Shown: positions 10,878 through 21,550 of the stretch, piece after piece
How the letters are laid out: every line of letters starts with the position of its first letter
Numbering within the stretch: the first letter of the stretch is position 1
Assembly (NCBI GenBank): GCA_964023275.1
Contig: OZ029919.1
Span: forward strand, 4,631,367 to 4,695,366
Length of the DNA: 64,000 bases
Source: Norana najaformis
Lineage: Eukaryota; Annelida; Clitellata; Crassiclitellata; Hormogastridae
Direction of reading: 5' to 3'
The notes under the pieces: generated by a model
The model's database searches: none
What the model was told of the DNA's origin: nothing
Seen by the model: the letters and a program-made list of their open reading frames with translations, nothing else
Made by a program: the position numbers and the translations under genes

Positions 10878-11125
10878 ATCATCATCATCATCAATAACCA
10901 TGGGCTCAATGCCCGTAGGTGTCCGATGCCCGTTTCACAATGTGTCTCCACTCGATTCTGTTTTGAGCCGCATGTCCCAGTTTCTGCAAGTCCGCGCCAC
11001 ACCACTCCTCAATGTCATCCACCCACTCTCGATGTGGTCTGCCTCTCTTGTTCGTACCTTCCATGATTCCAAACGTCAGAGTCTAAATATATCTGTCATC
11101 CTTCATTCTACAGATATGTCCAAAC
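10878..11125 (-). mobile_element. 5'-truncated LINE 3' end, U1 only
   Basis: A 248-bp insertion flanked by the 8-bp duplication AGGAAGGC (10870-10877 and 11126-11133). U2 and U4 have a single copy of that site. On the minus strand it reads FGHICRMKDDR, MEGTNKRGRPHREWVDDI and IEWRHIVKRASDTYGH, then a stop and a (TGA)n tail. This is the usual C-terminal end of a LINE ORF2 (GH..RM...G.RRRGRP...W.D.I), probably RTE- or Jockey-like. A recent insertion. Confidence 0.75.
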
Positions 11126-11133
11126 AGGAAGGC

Positions 11134-11801
11134 GCCGTCAAGTAAATCAATGCCATCATGATTATGGAAATTTTATGGTAAACAATATTTTTATCTCGAT
11201 AGCTGCTTTAATCAAAGATTAGCTTGTACAAAAAAGCTATTTAAGAAATCTTGAAAATTACAAACATTCTAAAAGCAAATCGGATGAATTGAATCGTTCC
11301 ATCACCTGCAATGTCTCCATATAGCACAGTAAGTAGCAAGAAATACGTAAACCAGCAGCCAAAGCAGAGACCTACAAGCACTGGTGAATCTTAAATGTTT
11401 TCAAAGAGAGCTAATAAGGAAACTACATCAGACATTACTTTATCTTAGGACAAAATGTTTTGAAGGAATATTTTGTGAGCATCAAAACTTCTGACTACCT
11501 TCTGTAGGCTTCGCGAAATGTTTAGCAAATCCCAATTGCTTCAAGTCATTTTTGACAATTCTTCCATTTGTTAAATTTTCCGTCAATCCCGGTTTTTATG
11601 ACTTTTTTCATAGACTTCCTATTTCATGCTAATTATACAGAATTTATCATTTTATTTATTTCACCGTGGTTTTGATTGACATGGTTTTAGTAAGCAACCC
11701 TCGTTCAGAACATTTCAAGGACCAACTTAATGACATCGTGCAACTGTATTAATGTCCGTACTAAGAAGCTAGAAAAACAGGGTCCTCTGGGCTGAAGAGA
11801 T
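11134..11801. other. Non-coding 3' flank of beta1
   Basis: No gene seen. It is colinear with 33448-34123 and 50822-51415. It probably holds the 3' UTR and intergenic DNA of beta; no single poly(A) site could be assigned. Confidence 0.5.
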
Positions 11802-13094
11802 CTAGTCGACGAGAGGTCCGAAGAAGAGCGTGAACGGACTCTTTTCATCCTGTGAGAACCAGAAATCATAGCAGGCATAAACGAACTCGTCGTGGCTCAG
11901 CTTCCCATCGTGATTGACATCGATTGCCTGGAAAGTCTCTTTTGTGAACGACGTATCTGGCACTCCAACTTGGTGAAACAGTTTACGATGCTCGTCCTCC
12001 TGTAGGTACCCGTCGCGGTTGAGGTCCATTTGGTCGAAAAAACCAAGAATCACACCCGAAATACATTGCATCAGCTCTGGGTTGTAAAACTGCTTCGCCA
12101 TTGAGTCGACGAACTGCTGTACCGTCAATCGTTTCTTGTCGTTGGTTACGGCCGTCTTCATGAACTGCTCCCACAGCTAAGTAATCAGTAAGCAAACTCT
12201 TTTACTGCTTGACAAACACTCGCACTTTACACACAACATTGTATGCAAAGTAGTAAATATACAAGCACATTGACATTTAAGGGATCAGTTAATTGATTCA
12301 ATGTAATATACCGATGTACAGCGTTTCGTTCACAATATTTTAGATTCTATTGCAAGAAAGACGGCATCGTTATTATAATCGTTTCCTTGTGTTTCGTGCG
12401 CAGAAGTCAGGGAACCCATGATGCATACGTAACAACACTCGGTAGTTGAAAATTTCTGGAGATTAGGCACAACATTTGGAACGGCAGCTACTCATCTAGT
12501 TCTTGGTCTAATGGTATAGGGAAGGCGTGAAAAACAACTGCATGGATGCTTTGAAATGTGATTGACTGGCGTTCAGGAAGACGCCGTCCGTCTTGTATCT
12601 GCAGAGGCATTACTGAGGTTTCGTCATAGCTTTGATATAAAATTGTGAGTGACAGTTGTACAGAGAGATGGCTGGTTTCCCTCGCATCCCTGAAATGCGA
12701 CTTAGGCTTCGCCCCAATTCCGTAATGAATGCCGGGCCAGTACTGTTAATGAAATCAAGGTTTCAAAGGCTATAGGAACAAAGTCCTGTATTTTGATGAG
12801 TATGACGCATTTAACATTTTGAAGCTATGCGGTTGGGAAAATTGTTGAATATTCATAAGTAACAGCATCATATTTTAAGTGTTCGTTCGCCTTCGAGCAA
12901 AGCTGCAATTATCAGAAGCATCTCACGTTTCCAAGTTGAGTTTTAAGATGTTCCGTCTTCTTCTCGTCTGCATTCTCAAACTTTGAGAATCGAATCGCCT
13001 TCCCGATCCAGTCCTCCTTCGATACGACTCTATCCTTGTCGAAGTCGAAGAGCAAGAAATACGTCCTCATCTTTCTCTTCCAAAACTCAGACAT
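11802..13094 (-). CDS. EF-hand protein beta1 (first exon lost)
   Basis: Exons 13094-12927 (56 codons) and 12176-11802 (124 codons plus stop); intron 12926-12177, donor GTGAGA, acceptor TTACTTAG, phase 0. Reading from MSEFW it gives 180 aa. EF1 loop 17-28: DFDKDRVVSKED, with Arg instead of Gly at position 6. EF3 107-118: DLNRDGYLQEDE. EF4 142-153: DVNHDGKLSHDE. It ends FFGPLVD, close to the FYGDLVD end of Renilla luciferin-binding protein (recalled from memory). In beta2 and beta3 an extra coding exon splices to an acceptor one base before this ATG. Here the acceptor (TTGGTGCAG) remains, but the upstream DNA is replaced by block X1 from about 14247. Either it starts at this Met or it is no longer expressed. 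Confidence 0.75.
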
Positions 13095-14126
13095 TCTGCA
13101 CCAAGATACAATCGATTTCTAAATTCAGGCATAAATATAAAACGGAATCATAATTTTAAAGTCTTTTCAGTTGTTGGCTGTTTTTCAGAGTGACCTATCT
13201 GTGAATTTGCGCCGCCTCGAAACTACAAAAACCTGTTATCGGCGCTTGAAACCTCTTTCGCCAGGGCTGGACTGTGTTGAAATTTTATGTTAGGCCTACA
13301 GGTCACTAATTATAAAAGATCATGTATTTAGTAACCTTCTGTTTGCGCAAAATTGATTGAGCAAGAGCGAAAAACTTCAGTTTTGGTTTCAGTTTAACTC
13401 AGTTACAAAAAAGGCACTGAGCAGCATGCACAGCCTTCTCAATGTCTTCCATAAAATAAAATGGAAACAAATATACAAGATGGTATCATATGTAAGTGCA
13501 ATAATGTCTGAATGCGAGTTTAACAGTCGATATCCTAGTATTTGCACAATCTGGCATTCATTTGGAAACAAAAAACCTCGTCGAAGAATTCGAAAACTTC
13601 AAGTCGGTAGGTGAGGTGATTTTCAACCCTCCCTTGCACACAAAGAGTAGGCCTAACAAAGTGAAAGCCTCGTTCTTTGATTTATGGTCGGGACTTTCTG
13701 ATTTGAAACTGTACTACGACAACTAGAAAGACTCAGATTATAAACATTCATCATTAAAATATTGGAAAAGTTTGAATACCGTTTTCAAATGAAACGGAAC
13801 GCATGACAGGCCCGTCTTGAACTCAAAAATTGTAGACCGCAGGAAGAAGAAACTGTTAATGATTTTAATCTCAGATGCAAGCTGTAAAGTGTATATTTTG
13901 AGGCGTTAAAGAAAATAACAATAGATTGATATAACAACTTATGTTTGGAACGAAACACCGAGAAATACAACACCCGATACTGCACAAGTCTGAGAGCAGA
14001 AATGAATTTAGATTTTACACTGGATATTGCTAGAACTTGTGAAACAGTGCTGCAGCTTATGAACATGGAAAAAACAATCCAATAAGGTAATAGTGTGCCT
14101 GTGATCAGACACAAGCTGCAGTAGCT
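13095..14126. other. Former first intron of beta (U1)
   Basis: No gene recognised. It is colinear with the first intron of beta2 (35423-36456) and beta3 (40915-41930). Because the first exon is missing in U1, this is now just upstream sequence. Open frames on both strands are not conserved. Confidence 0.55.
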
Positions 14127-14246
14127 ATATGGCCAGTGTTGAGGAAAGGATCATGATGACGGATTATGCCCAGCTCTTAATGACCTGTGTAACGCTTGCC
14201 GAAGAAAATGGCACTGGAAAAATATGTAGAACACGAAAGAAGGAAA
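14127..14246 (+). mobile_element. Fragment of a Ty3/gypsy-like LTR element (fossil)
   Basis: A short, broken piece homologous to the left end of the fossils at 36457-36900, 41930-42410 and 52321-52750. It ends where block X1 begins. The protease-like part seen in the other copies is not included. Confidence 0.4.
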
Positions 14247-14460
14247 GTCAGTGAAGCCCGCGACGCAGGCGCCTTCGAAGCAGACGACGACGGCGATGAA
14301 GAGGAGGGAGTTGGTGGTGCTGGATGTTCGTCCGATCCACACCGGAGGTTCTTGCGCTCCGTCGAGGAAGCGCCCACAGAACGCTCTGCACTTACGCGAC
14401 CGCTAACTCAGGGTTACTTCTTCACCACGGCGCTTACAGACAGGATCACCAGATTCGGAG
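14247..14460 (+). other. Sequence upstream of the RGS exon, part of a block repeat
   Basis: Matches 54735-54931, and part of it (55171-55263) is repeated again. An Asp/Glu-rich frame (DAGAFEADDDGDEEEG) is open here, and the same word recurs diverged near 17600. It may be intron upstream of the RGS exon: it has TTACTTCTTCACC and ends CGGAG. No function assigned. Confidence 0.35.
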
Positions 14461-14622
14461 GTCAGTCTAGACGCGCAAGTGAGAGAGACGATCAACCGAA
14501 AGATGGTCGACCCATCGTCACATACATTCGACGAAGCGCAGGTCCAAATATACACACTGACGCAACGGGACAGTCATCCTAGGTTCCTCAATTCACAGAT
14601 GTTAAAACGAATGTTACAATGA
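14461..14622 (+). pseudogene. Last exon of an RZ-type RGS protein (RGS17/19/20-like), stranded fragment
   Basis: After an AG the frame reads 53 codons to TGA: VSLDAQVRETINRKM, then HTFDEAQVQIYTL, RDSHPRFLNSQ and KRMLQ. This is the final third of an RGS domain, the GTPase-activating domain for G-alpha subunits. The EVSLD...INRKM...FD-AQ-QIYTL..RDS-PRFL pattern is that of the RZ subfamily (RGS17, 19, 20). The last exon of such genes plausibly starts near this point. No other RGS exon is seen on the plus strand, so it is a captured or left-behind exon, unless upstream exons lie outside the window. The copy at 54932-55093 is the same but keeps RDSYPRFL; here Tyr is His. Confidence 0.7.
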
Positions 14623-14624
14623 TA

Positions 14625-14626
14625 TG

Positions 14627-14667
<41 letters not shown>

Positions 14668-14668
14668 C
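14625..14668. repeat. (TAA)n microsatellite
   Basis: Uninterrupted TAA units between the RGS exon and the leader of the R2-like element. X2 has a longer, rearranged version (55096-55170 and 55376-55420). Confidence 0.95.
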
Positions 14669-16383
14669 GCGCCTTTCAAAATTGTCGGCTGCAAGCCGGA
14701 ATCTACATTCAAATGGCCTACGACGTCATAATCGTCATGGCAACACATTGTTCTTTCAAAGGCCGATCATATGAATAGCAGTTTATCGTAATTTGAACTT
14801 TCGATTGCTAGAAGAAAACATGAACGGGAGGCCTGCCAAGGGAAAGGGGACTTGTAGCATATGCTGGGCTACACTCAAAACACATGCATCAGATGGCACC
14901 ATCCACCGTCACGGTCCCAGGCCCGCTCCCTGCCCCGGTTCTGGCCAGCCTCCAGCAGAGATACTATCGCCCAATGCGGTTGTGTCACTTTCCTCTGCAT
15001 CCAGCCCTGCTATTCAAGATTCCATTCAAATGCAGCCAGATTCGGACAGACAGTGCCGTCTTAGACATCCAGAGTTGAAACTCTTACACCCCGTTATAAG
15101 AGGTGTGCTGGTTAAACGAATGCCTCGAACGGCAAGAACATCATGCGCCGCCCTTTTGGGTGAACTTATAGAGGCTGTCGTTAGCGAACCAGATGACACT
15201 GGGAAATGGTCGAACCTCTTAGCCTTTGGAGGATGTATTCTGGTCAAACCAAAAAGAGGAGGAGTCAAACGCAACCTAACGCGGGCAATTCTCTCTAGAA
15301 TAACGAACTGGCGTTCAAAAGCGCCTGCAGGCTGTACAGATGAAGTCGAACACAAACCAACACCGTCCCGAGGTACAGGCCTGACAAAACGTGACACGAC
15401 AAAACACTTGGCATCGGCAGTTGCCAGCAAATTGGAGGATGGCAATTACAAGGCTGCTATTCGCCTCATTTGTAGCTATGACACACCAGCACCAGATACC
15501 CCAGAGACATTAGCTGGACTAAGGATGAAGCACCCGCCATCCTCGTCAGACAGGAGACCGTTCTGTTATCCAAAGCACTCTGATCGCTTTGCTGCACTGA
15601 ATACATCTGAACGAGCCATTGTCGAGGCTATTTCTTCGTTTCCTGCAGGTTCGGCAGTTGGTCCAGACGGTATAACCCCACAACACCTCAAAGACTTGAC
15701 CGGCGGGTGTCGATTAAAACCTCATCCACCACCTCAATGACCTGGTAAATCTGATGTTAGAAGGGAGCCTACCGGCCGAGGTCAACGAAGTTATATATGG
15801 GGCGAATCTGATGGCTTTGAAGAAAAAAGACGGAGGAATCAGGCCAATCGCGGTCGGATACACGTGGCGACGCCTAGCAGCCAAATGTGCGAACGCACAC
15901 GCTGTGAACAAATTATCTCCACTGCTCGCCCCGATCCAGCTGGGCGTTGGCATACCAGGAGGCGCCGAAGCAGCAGTACATGCAACCCGCCGCTGAGCCA
16001 CTTCGATGTCCATTGATGCCCTTCTAGTCAAACTGGATTTCGCCAATGCCTTCAACACCCTTCGCAGAGACTCTCTATTAGAAGCGGTTGCAAGAGATAT
16101 TCCTGAGCTTTACCCCTTCGCTCACGCCGCATATTCTTGCAGCCCGCTCTTAAAACATGGATCAAATATTCTTCGATCAGAAGAGGGTACTCAGCAAAGT
16201 GACCCGATGGGCCCCACGGAATTCTGCATCACAATACAACCAATCCTGCAACAGCTGAAGTCCGAGTTGAAAATAGCGTTCCTCGATGACTTAACACTGG
16301 GAGGCAGTGTGGATGTTGTGTCCCTGGATGTTCAGCTGATCGCCCAGGAATCCGCTAAGCTCTTCTGCTCTTCTCAGGCGTAA
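14669..16383 (+). mobile_element. R2-like (RLE-type) LINE, 5' half: leader, zinc finger, RT fingers and palm
   Basis: The leader 14669-14819 is followed by ATG at 14820. The N-terminus has a Cys/His cluster (CSICW...HRHG...PCPGSG). Then come KHPPSSSDRRP and GSAVGPDGITPQHLKDL (RT entry), LKKKDGGIRPIAVG, LVKLDFANAFNTLRRD (motif A), EGTQQSDPMGP (motif B) and FLDDLTLGG (motif C). The frame shifts by one base near 15710, and a TGA stands near 15995 where the X2 copy has TGG. Homology stops after ESAKL at about 16365. The 3' half resumes at 21551 beyond 5.2 kb of other DNA that includes gamma1. Confidence 0.8.
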
Positions 16384-16555
16384 TAGAGCAGGGAGTCAGA
16401 AAAGAGAAGTCGTAGAAGTCGTTTCGGATTCTAGGAGTTTGGTTATGTCAATGAGCGGCATCTTCCTAGAATTCATGGAACCTCATAAGATGATCAAAGG
16501 GTCACAGATCGTACACGGAAAGTGGAAATTACCCTCAACTCATGCTCTGTTATAG
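16384..16555. other. Junction sequence after the R2-like 5' half
   Basis: No coding signal. The sequence is present unchanged in X2 (57117-57290). It is the left edge of the DNA separating the two R2-like halves. Confidence 0.45.
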
Positions 16556-17014
16556 GAACACGATGTCTGAATGTTTGAGGGAGCGCCTTGAATTGTGAAG
16601 AATGTAGGTTCGAAGCCTCAGAAATGATTATCGCGAAAGTGTTAAACGCCATCTTGTTGTTTCGTAATATCATGATAAATATATAAATAATGAATGAATG
16701 AGTGAAAGAAAGATATACGAAAGAAAGATAAAAAGGTCAGTGTGGTGGAAGTCAGCCAAAAGGGGTTGAGTTCTGCTCGAAAAAGATATGATGGAACTGA
16801 AATATGTATCATGTATAGCTGTATCTTTATCTATGTTCTTATGCTTGTGTGTGTCTCTCAGTAAATGAGGCAGAAGGGCTTCTTGCGGGTGGAAATGAAA
16901 GCCGACATTCTTTTTTGACGAGGAGTGAATTGTTGTCGTTGGACTCTCCACGTTAGGCTCCTACTCTCTCAATCTTAGGCGTGGTTTCGTAACTCTGCGC
17001 ATCCACTGTTGGCC

Positions 17015-17050
<36 letters not shown>

Positions 17051-17090
17051 TAGTAATAATACTACGACTGCTAATAATAGTAATACTAAT
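16556..17090 (+). mobile_element. SINE-like element: tRNA-like head, shared body, (TAA)n tail
   Basis: A tRNA-like start (GAATGTTTGAGGGAGCG, A-box-like) is followed about 25 bases later by a perfect B box, GGTTCGAAGCC (16607-16617). The body from about 16678 ((TGAA)n) to 17018 is related to 18790-19090, sharing GTCAGCCAAAAG, GTGTCTCTCAGTAAATG, CTCCACGTTAGGCT and GTAA(C/T)TCTGCGCATCCA. It ends in a TAA run. X2 copy: 57290-57835. Whether head and body are one element is inferred. Confidence 0.45.
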
Positions 17091-17094
17091 TTCT

Positions 17095-17675
17095 GCCAGA
17101 GAAAACGCCTCCTCGTTTCCTCGTCATTTTCCTCGTCTTCTGCTTGACCGAGAACAATTTTCTCCGTCTGAAATTCAATCGATGGAAGAAGCATTGACGG
17201 TCTTCAGTTATGACGACACATTAGCACAGGTTCACGGGAGAAAAGACGAACCAGACCTGAAGGAGTTCGTCCAGAAGAGGTAGTCAGACGCATTCATGAA
17301 CTCCAAATCCCCATTTTATGTAGTGAGCGAGCGCATCTACTCGCAATTCAAAGTCTTCATCGACGCGAACACAAAGAAGAAGACGGCGCATACACGCATG
17401 CAGCCGAAATCAAAGAAGGAGAGAAGGCGGTGTCTATAGCCAACACTGAAGAAGCGGAGAAAGCCAGGAACTAGTTCTACGAGACTCAGCAGACGGGTTC
17501 CGACCGGTCCTCAAGGTCAAGGAGCCGCAGCGCCCGACGGTCAGCCGCCGGGTCAAGGTCGAGGAGACGTCGGCGCTCGGGTCATCGAAGTTCACGACGC
17601 AGGTGCCATCGAAGCAGACGACATCGGCGACGAAGAGGAGGAAGGGGGATGTGCTGGACGTCATCCTAGACACAA
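17095..17675 (+). other. Open frames of unknown origin with an Arg/Ser-rich stretch
   Basis: One frame, 17095-17283, reads ARENASSFPRH ... DLKEFVQKR and stops. A second, 17280-17474, reads VVRRIHELQIPIL ... ANTEEAEKARN and stops. Downstream in that frame is an SR-type stretch (SDRSSRSRSRSARRSA, then many Arg). I do not recognise it. Another frame over the RS part reads GDVGARVIEVHDAGAIE, related to 14260-14310 and 54720-54790. It is kept in X2 (57836-58400). It could be pieces of exons or of an old mobile element. Confidence 0.3.
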
Positions 17676-18177
17676 TGCTGTCGCTACTTTTCCCAATCCT
17701 CAGGGATCATATGCACCTCGCAGGAAAAAAACATGATAACGATAATAAAATAATGATATTAAACAATTCATTTGCCATCCATGGTCATCTTACCACAAAC
17801 CTTGATTGCCGGCGTCTCTCTATGCGAATATTCTCGTCAGGTTGGCCTCTTGACACCGAAACTTGGATGACAAAAATCTATATGTTTGACAGGATTTTAT
17901 ACCTAAACCGTGTGCCTATTGATCATAGTCTCTTACCTGGTCTTTTTATTTAGATCAATGCAGCAAGGCTCGCATCTTTTGGGCGATTAGTCATCTCAGT
18001 CCCTAAGTCATATGTTCATGTCTAAATTTGCATAAAACTCATGATCCTTATAGCCACGTCGTATCCACGCAGTCGTTCCAGCTGCCGCCATTATTACTCG
18101 ATCATCTGTTGCCCAACGCCCCATACAGATTCAGTCTCATGCAGATTTATTGTCTTTTGAGCTCAGATCGTCTCAAC
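17676..18177. other. Non-coding sequence in block X1
   Basis: No gene recognised; duplicated at 58595-59100. Short frames such as 17756-17953 show no known motif. Confidence 0.4.
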
Positions 18178-18350
18178 TGGCCTATTTAGCTCCATCGGTA
18201 AACGCGCGTGCCAAGGAGCCTATGTCCTTCAGGATTCCCGGTTCGCAACCTGATCGCGGCTTATTTCAAAGGTTTGAATCTCAGACTAGGACGGTCCATG
18301 CACGGGGACCTTAAATGACGTGGTGCCCATTCAAACGGGCAGCGATGATG
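18178..18350 (+). mobile_element. tRNA-derived SINE-like repeat
   Basis: TAGCTCCATCGGTAAA (18187-18202) looks like an A box and GGTTCGCAACC (18240-18250) like a B box, about 50 bases apart as in tRNA genes. A body of about 100 bases follows and ends near a GATGATGAA run. It is not a functional tRNA gene: no clean cloverleaf or anticodon arm was found by eye. X2 copy: about 59107-59275. Confidence 0.45.
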
Positions 18351-18351
18351 A

Positions 18352-18612
18352 ATAGTAATCGTTAACTCGAAATTTCTAAAGCGCTACTTAAAAGATAAGC
18401 GTAGGGCACCAGCTTATTCACGAGCTCTGCGTCAAGTCCGTGTAGTTGTCCAAAGATGACCTGTCAAGAACCCAGTCCGGTTGCCCATAGACCAGAGAGA
18501 GAAGGGGAGAGGAGTTAAGGGTGGGTTGTCTTGTGAAGGATCTCACCCGATCAATTCTGTGAAAAATGAGCAGGGTCGAAGCCATACGGTCGCTACATAA
18601 AGTCGTGTACAT
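18352..18612 (-). mobile_element. Relic 3' end of a LINE2-type element
   Basis: On the plus strand AGTAATCGTTAACTCGAAATT and ACCAGCTTATTCAC resemble the LINE2 3' end (27944-28060: CGTAATCGTAATCTCGAG ... ACCAGCTTATTCAC). The decayed ATTACG tail therefore abuts the SINE-like repeat. X2 copy: 59276-59540. No usable ORF remains. Confidence 0.5.
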
Positions 18613-18784
18613 TTACATTTAGTTGAAAAAGCTTCTGGTAGACATTTATGTCATCGAGAAGTATGGCAGTTATCTGGTCTATGCTGCAGGCCTACCAGTT
18701 GGGTTCTTCTGCAAACGAGCAGGGACCATATTATAACTTGTGGGAGCTAAAATTGGAATGAAAAGTTTGCAATATCAGTATAAA

Positions 18785-19110
18785 TAATTAAATAATGAAT
18801 GAATGAATGAGTGAATGAATGAAATACGAAAGAAATATATAGTAGCTAGCGTGCTGGAGGTCAGCCAAAAGAGACTGGATTCTACTCCAGTAAGAGATGA
18901 TGAACTGGAATATGTATTATATATATTTTGTACCTGTACCTACGTATGTATGTGCGTGTGTGTGTGTCTCTCAGTAAATGCCGATGTTTGTTTGTTTACG
19001 AGCATTGAATTGTCGTCGGACCCTCCACGTTAGGCTGTTCCTCTTCTCAATCTCGTGCATGGTTTCGTAATTCTGCGCATCCAGTTTGGGCCGCTATAGG
19101 TGTAAATAGT
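18785..19110 (+). repeat. Second copy of the SINE body repeat, with (TGAA)n at the left
   Basis: Diverged direct repeat of 16678-17018, starting with (TGAA)n and ending at CTGCGCATCCAGTTTGGGCC. It contains a (GT)n run at 18950-18968. X2 copy: 59720-60035. Confidence 0.55.
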
Positions 19111-20426
19111 AATAGAGCTTTCTTTCTGGTCCGTATCAGAATATGTAAAATAATGATTATAACAAAAATAACAACAGAAACAATAACAATAATAATAACG
19201 AATAATGGACAAATTAATAACGACATCATTAGTTGATGAAGGCAGAGGAGTATTTTTTTATTGAGGAAATATTTAAGCGGGACGACTGTTGTAACGTTTG
19301 GGTTATTTTCTCCATCTACACTTTATAAGTTCTGGTTGAATGCGCCTAGCTCGTGGATTCGCTCGATGGAAGATCGCCCTCCCACGGCCTTCACGATGAA
19401 TACTTTGGAAGCTCGACTCTCTGGAGCGTGGCACGTCAACGTAATGAAATCCACATGCAGCTGACCCCTTTAGTACGCCATCAGTGGCAGACTGGTGCAA
19501 GAGCTCTGTGGCGCCCAAGACACAAAGGTTGTTGAAGGCTTCGGCAACAGAAGTGGTTTCCGAGACTCCTAACGTTCACGTGCCAAGTCGAAACCCAGCT
19601 TTCACGTCATCATCGTTGCCTGTTGCATGGGTAAACTTGGGATTGCTATCTAGCTGTGTCTGTGGACGTCTGCAGATGGGTCGGGAGAACACAAGTTTTC
19701 GCAGCTTTCCTACAACCACTTTCTCCCGTAGTTGAGTATCTGATGGAATCGGATGGTTACACGTACGTGACGGGTGTCGTCATGTCACATCCAATACGAA
19801 ACTAACACACTTGGCTTTCTATGACTAGGTAAAATTCGAAAGAAACAAATGCTAAACACAACGGTTATCGCTTCACTGAAGTCAATTGTTCCAACAAGAA
19901 AGAACAATGGTTGAAGACAACTGAAATATTCAACTTAAGAATCGAGGCCGTCACGGCGCGTATTTGCATGCTCAAGTGCACTTGGTGACACCTGCAGGCT
20001 ACATGCATATTTAAATAAACGTATACTTACATACAGCATGCACAAGAAGGGCATGAACTGTAAACATTACTGATGCATACGCATAGTGTATGAAATAAAA
20101 CGAATATTGTGTATTAAATTGTTTTCAATTTTAATAAATCATATACCGTAAGGTATAGAAATTAAAGAGATGTAAACTTCTACATTATGTCAGTGAAACT
20201 GAAAATACCAAGTGTCAGAAGCCAATTAATGAAACTAAAAAATCACAAATTCATCAAAATAGATCACAAAATAAGTATCAGGCCCCAATTGTTTTCAAAT
20301 TATGCAAAATTATTCGTTTAACACTTTTTAAAATCCCATTTAAAGGTAATTAAACTTCCGCCGGTTATAAGAAGTCAACGACGACACATTTTGCCAGAGG
20401 ACTGGATTTCGTCGATCATTATGCAG
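19111..20426. other. Non-coding DNA downstream of gamma1
   Basis: Unrecognised sequence; short frames at 19261-19735 on both strands have no known motif. It is nearly base-for-base identical to 60036-61349 in X2, which shows a young duplication rather than coding constraint. It probably includes the 3' flank of gamma1. Confidence 0.4.
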
Positions 20427-21157
20427 TTACTCCAAGAGCCCAAAGAAGAATTGATACGGGCTTTATTCATCTTCAGACAAGAAGAAATCAAGATAGGCTG
20501 TGGTCATCTCATCTTTGCTCGGCTTCCCATCATGGTTGGTGTCGAAAGCTTTGAACGCACTCTTGCAAAGCTGGCAGCGTTAGCAAAGCCCAAACTTTCA
20601 AATAACCTTCGGTGTTCGTCTTCTTGCAGAAAGCCATCTTCGTTCGTGTCTAAAGCTTCTACGAAGCACCGACATTCTTCAATAAGGTTGGCCTTGAGTT
20701 CTTCATCATTTCGTTGGTTCTTAATGGATTCAATAAACACCGGTTCTGTTACCTGTTGATTAGTTCCGGCCAACTTACTATAATTTTGCCATACCTACAA
20801 CGGAATATAAGCTCGAATTGGCATTTAATACTTAAAGTATTATTATTTACACCTTAAATTCATCAGTCTGATGAGCAGTTATAACAGTGTAAACTTGTGA
20901 ATCTTCATCTGTCTACAAGTGATGAGTATAATAATGAGCAGCTCTCCAAAAAAACATTATATATGTTCATATCTGTTAGCAATTCTTACGTTGCTTAAGC
21001 TTTTTCGGATCATTTTTTGTCGTACGGAATCCATGTTTTCGTTCTCACAAAATCGCTCGCCGAACATCTCGACGTCCCTCTTTGTTACTACACCGTCGCC
21101 ACTGAGGTCCACTGCATTGAAATATCTCTTCATTTTCTTCACCCAAAACTCAGACAT
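20427..21157 (-). pseudogene. EF-hand gene gamma1, broken
   Basis: Exons 21157-20990 (56 codons, donor GTAAGA) and 20794-20427 (acceptor CCGTTGTAG), intron 20989-20795, phase 0, the same structure as alpha and beta. EF1 loop: DLSGDGVVTKRD. EF3: DTNEDGFLQEDE. One base is missing just after GFANAASF, near 20575. In the shifted frame EF4 reads DTNHDGKPSKDE, with an odd Pro at position 8. A TAA then interrupts SEDE|SP before the natural end FFFGLLE. An acceptor-like CAG lies one base before the ATG, as in the sister genes. Both lesions also occur in gamma2. It probably makes no full protein; a shortened two-EF product is possible. Confidence 0.8.
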
Positions 21158-21480
21158 CCTGACGAGGCTGTGATGGCAAGGCTTCGAGTATATATTAGTA
21201 TATATATATATGTATATATATTACTAATGACAGGAGATATTTGATTTGCTGAAAGATAAAGATATTCATATGCAAATTATTATAGTTAATAATAGACGCT
21301 TATAATAGGCCTAAATTTTGAGATTGCGGCAATGAGATTGAATCTAAATCGTCCAAGAGTAAAATTTCTCCAACATTTGCCGTTATATCTATAGTCTAAT
21401 CTCACGGTCAGCATCATCGTTAGCTCATCCAGAAAAGAATAAAGACACTCCAAAGGCTGACAAACGATTCCGTAGGTATA
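21158..21480. other. Upstream flank of gamma1
   Basis: Includes a (TA)n run at 21190-21225 that is absent from X2 (62080-62110). No upstream exon with a matching donor was found. Confidence 0.4.
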
Positions 21481-21550
21481 AAATAATAACATTAATATTA
21501 ATAATAATATTATTATTAATAATAATAATAATAAATATAATAATAATAAC
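21481..21550. repeat. (TAA)n at the junction with the R2-like 3' half
   Basis: Imperfect TAA/TTA units end exactly where the R2-like coding frame starts (21551). The same run is at 62325-62378. Confidence 0.85.

Noticed and set aside
18187-18250. Functional tRNA gene
   Set aside because: A and B boxes are present, but no clean acceptor or anticodon stems could be drawn; a repeated body follows, so SINE-like is the better call.
19261-19735. Possible small gene on either strand in block X
   Set aside because: Several overlapping frames, no motif, no splice logic; identity with the X2 copy reflects recent duplication only.
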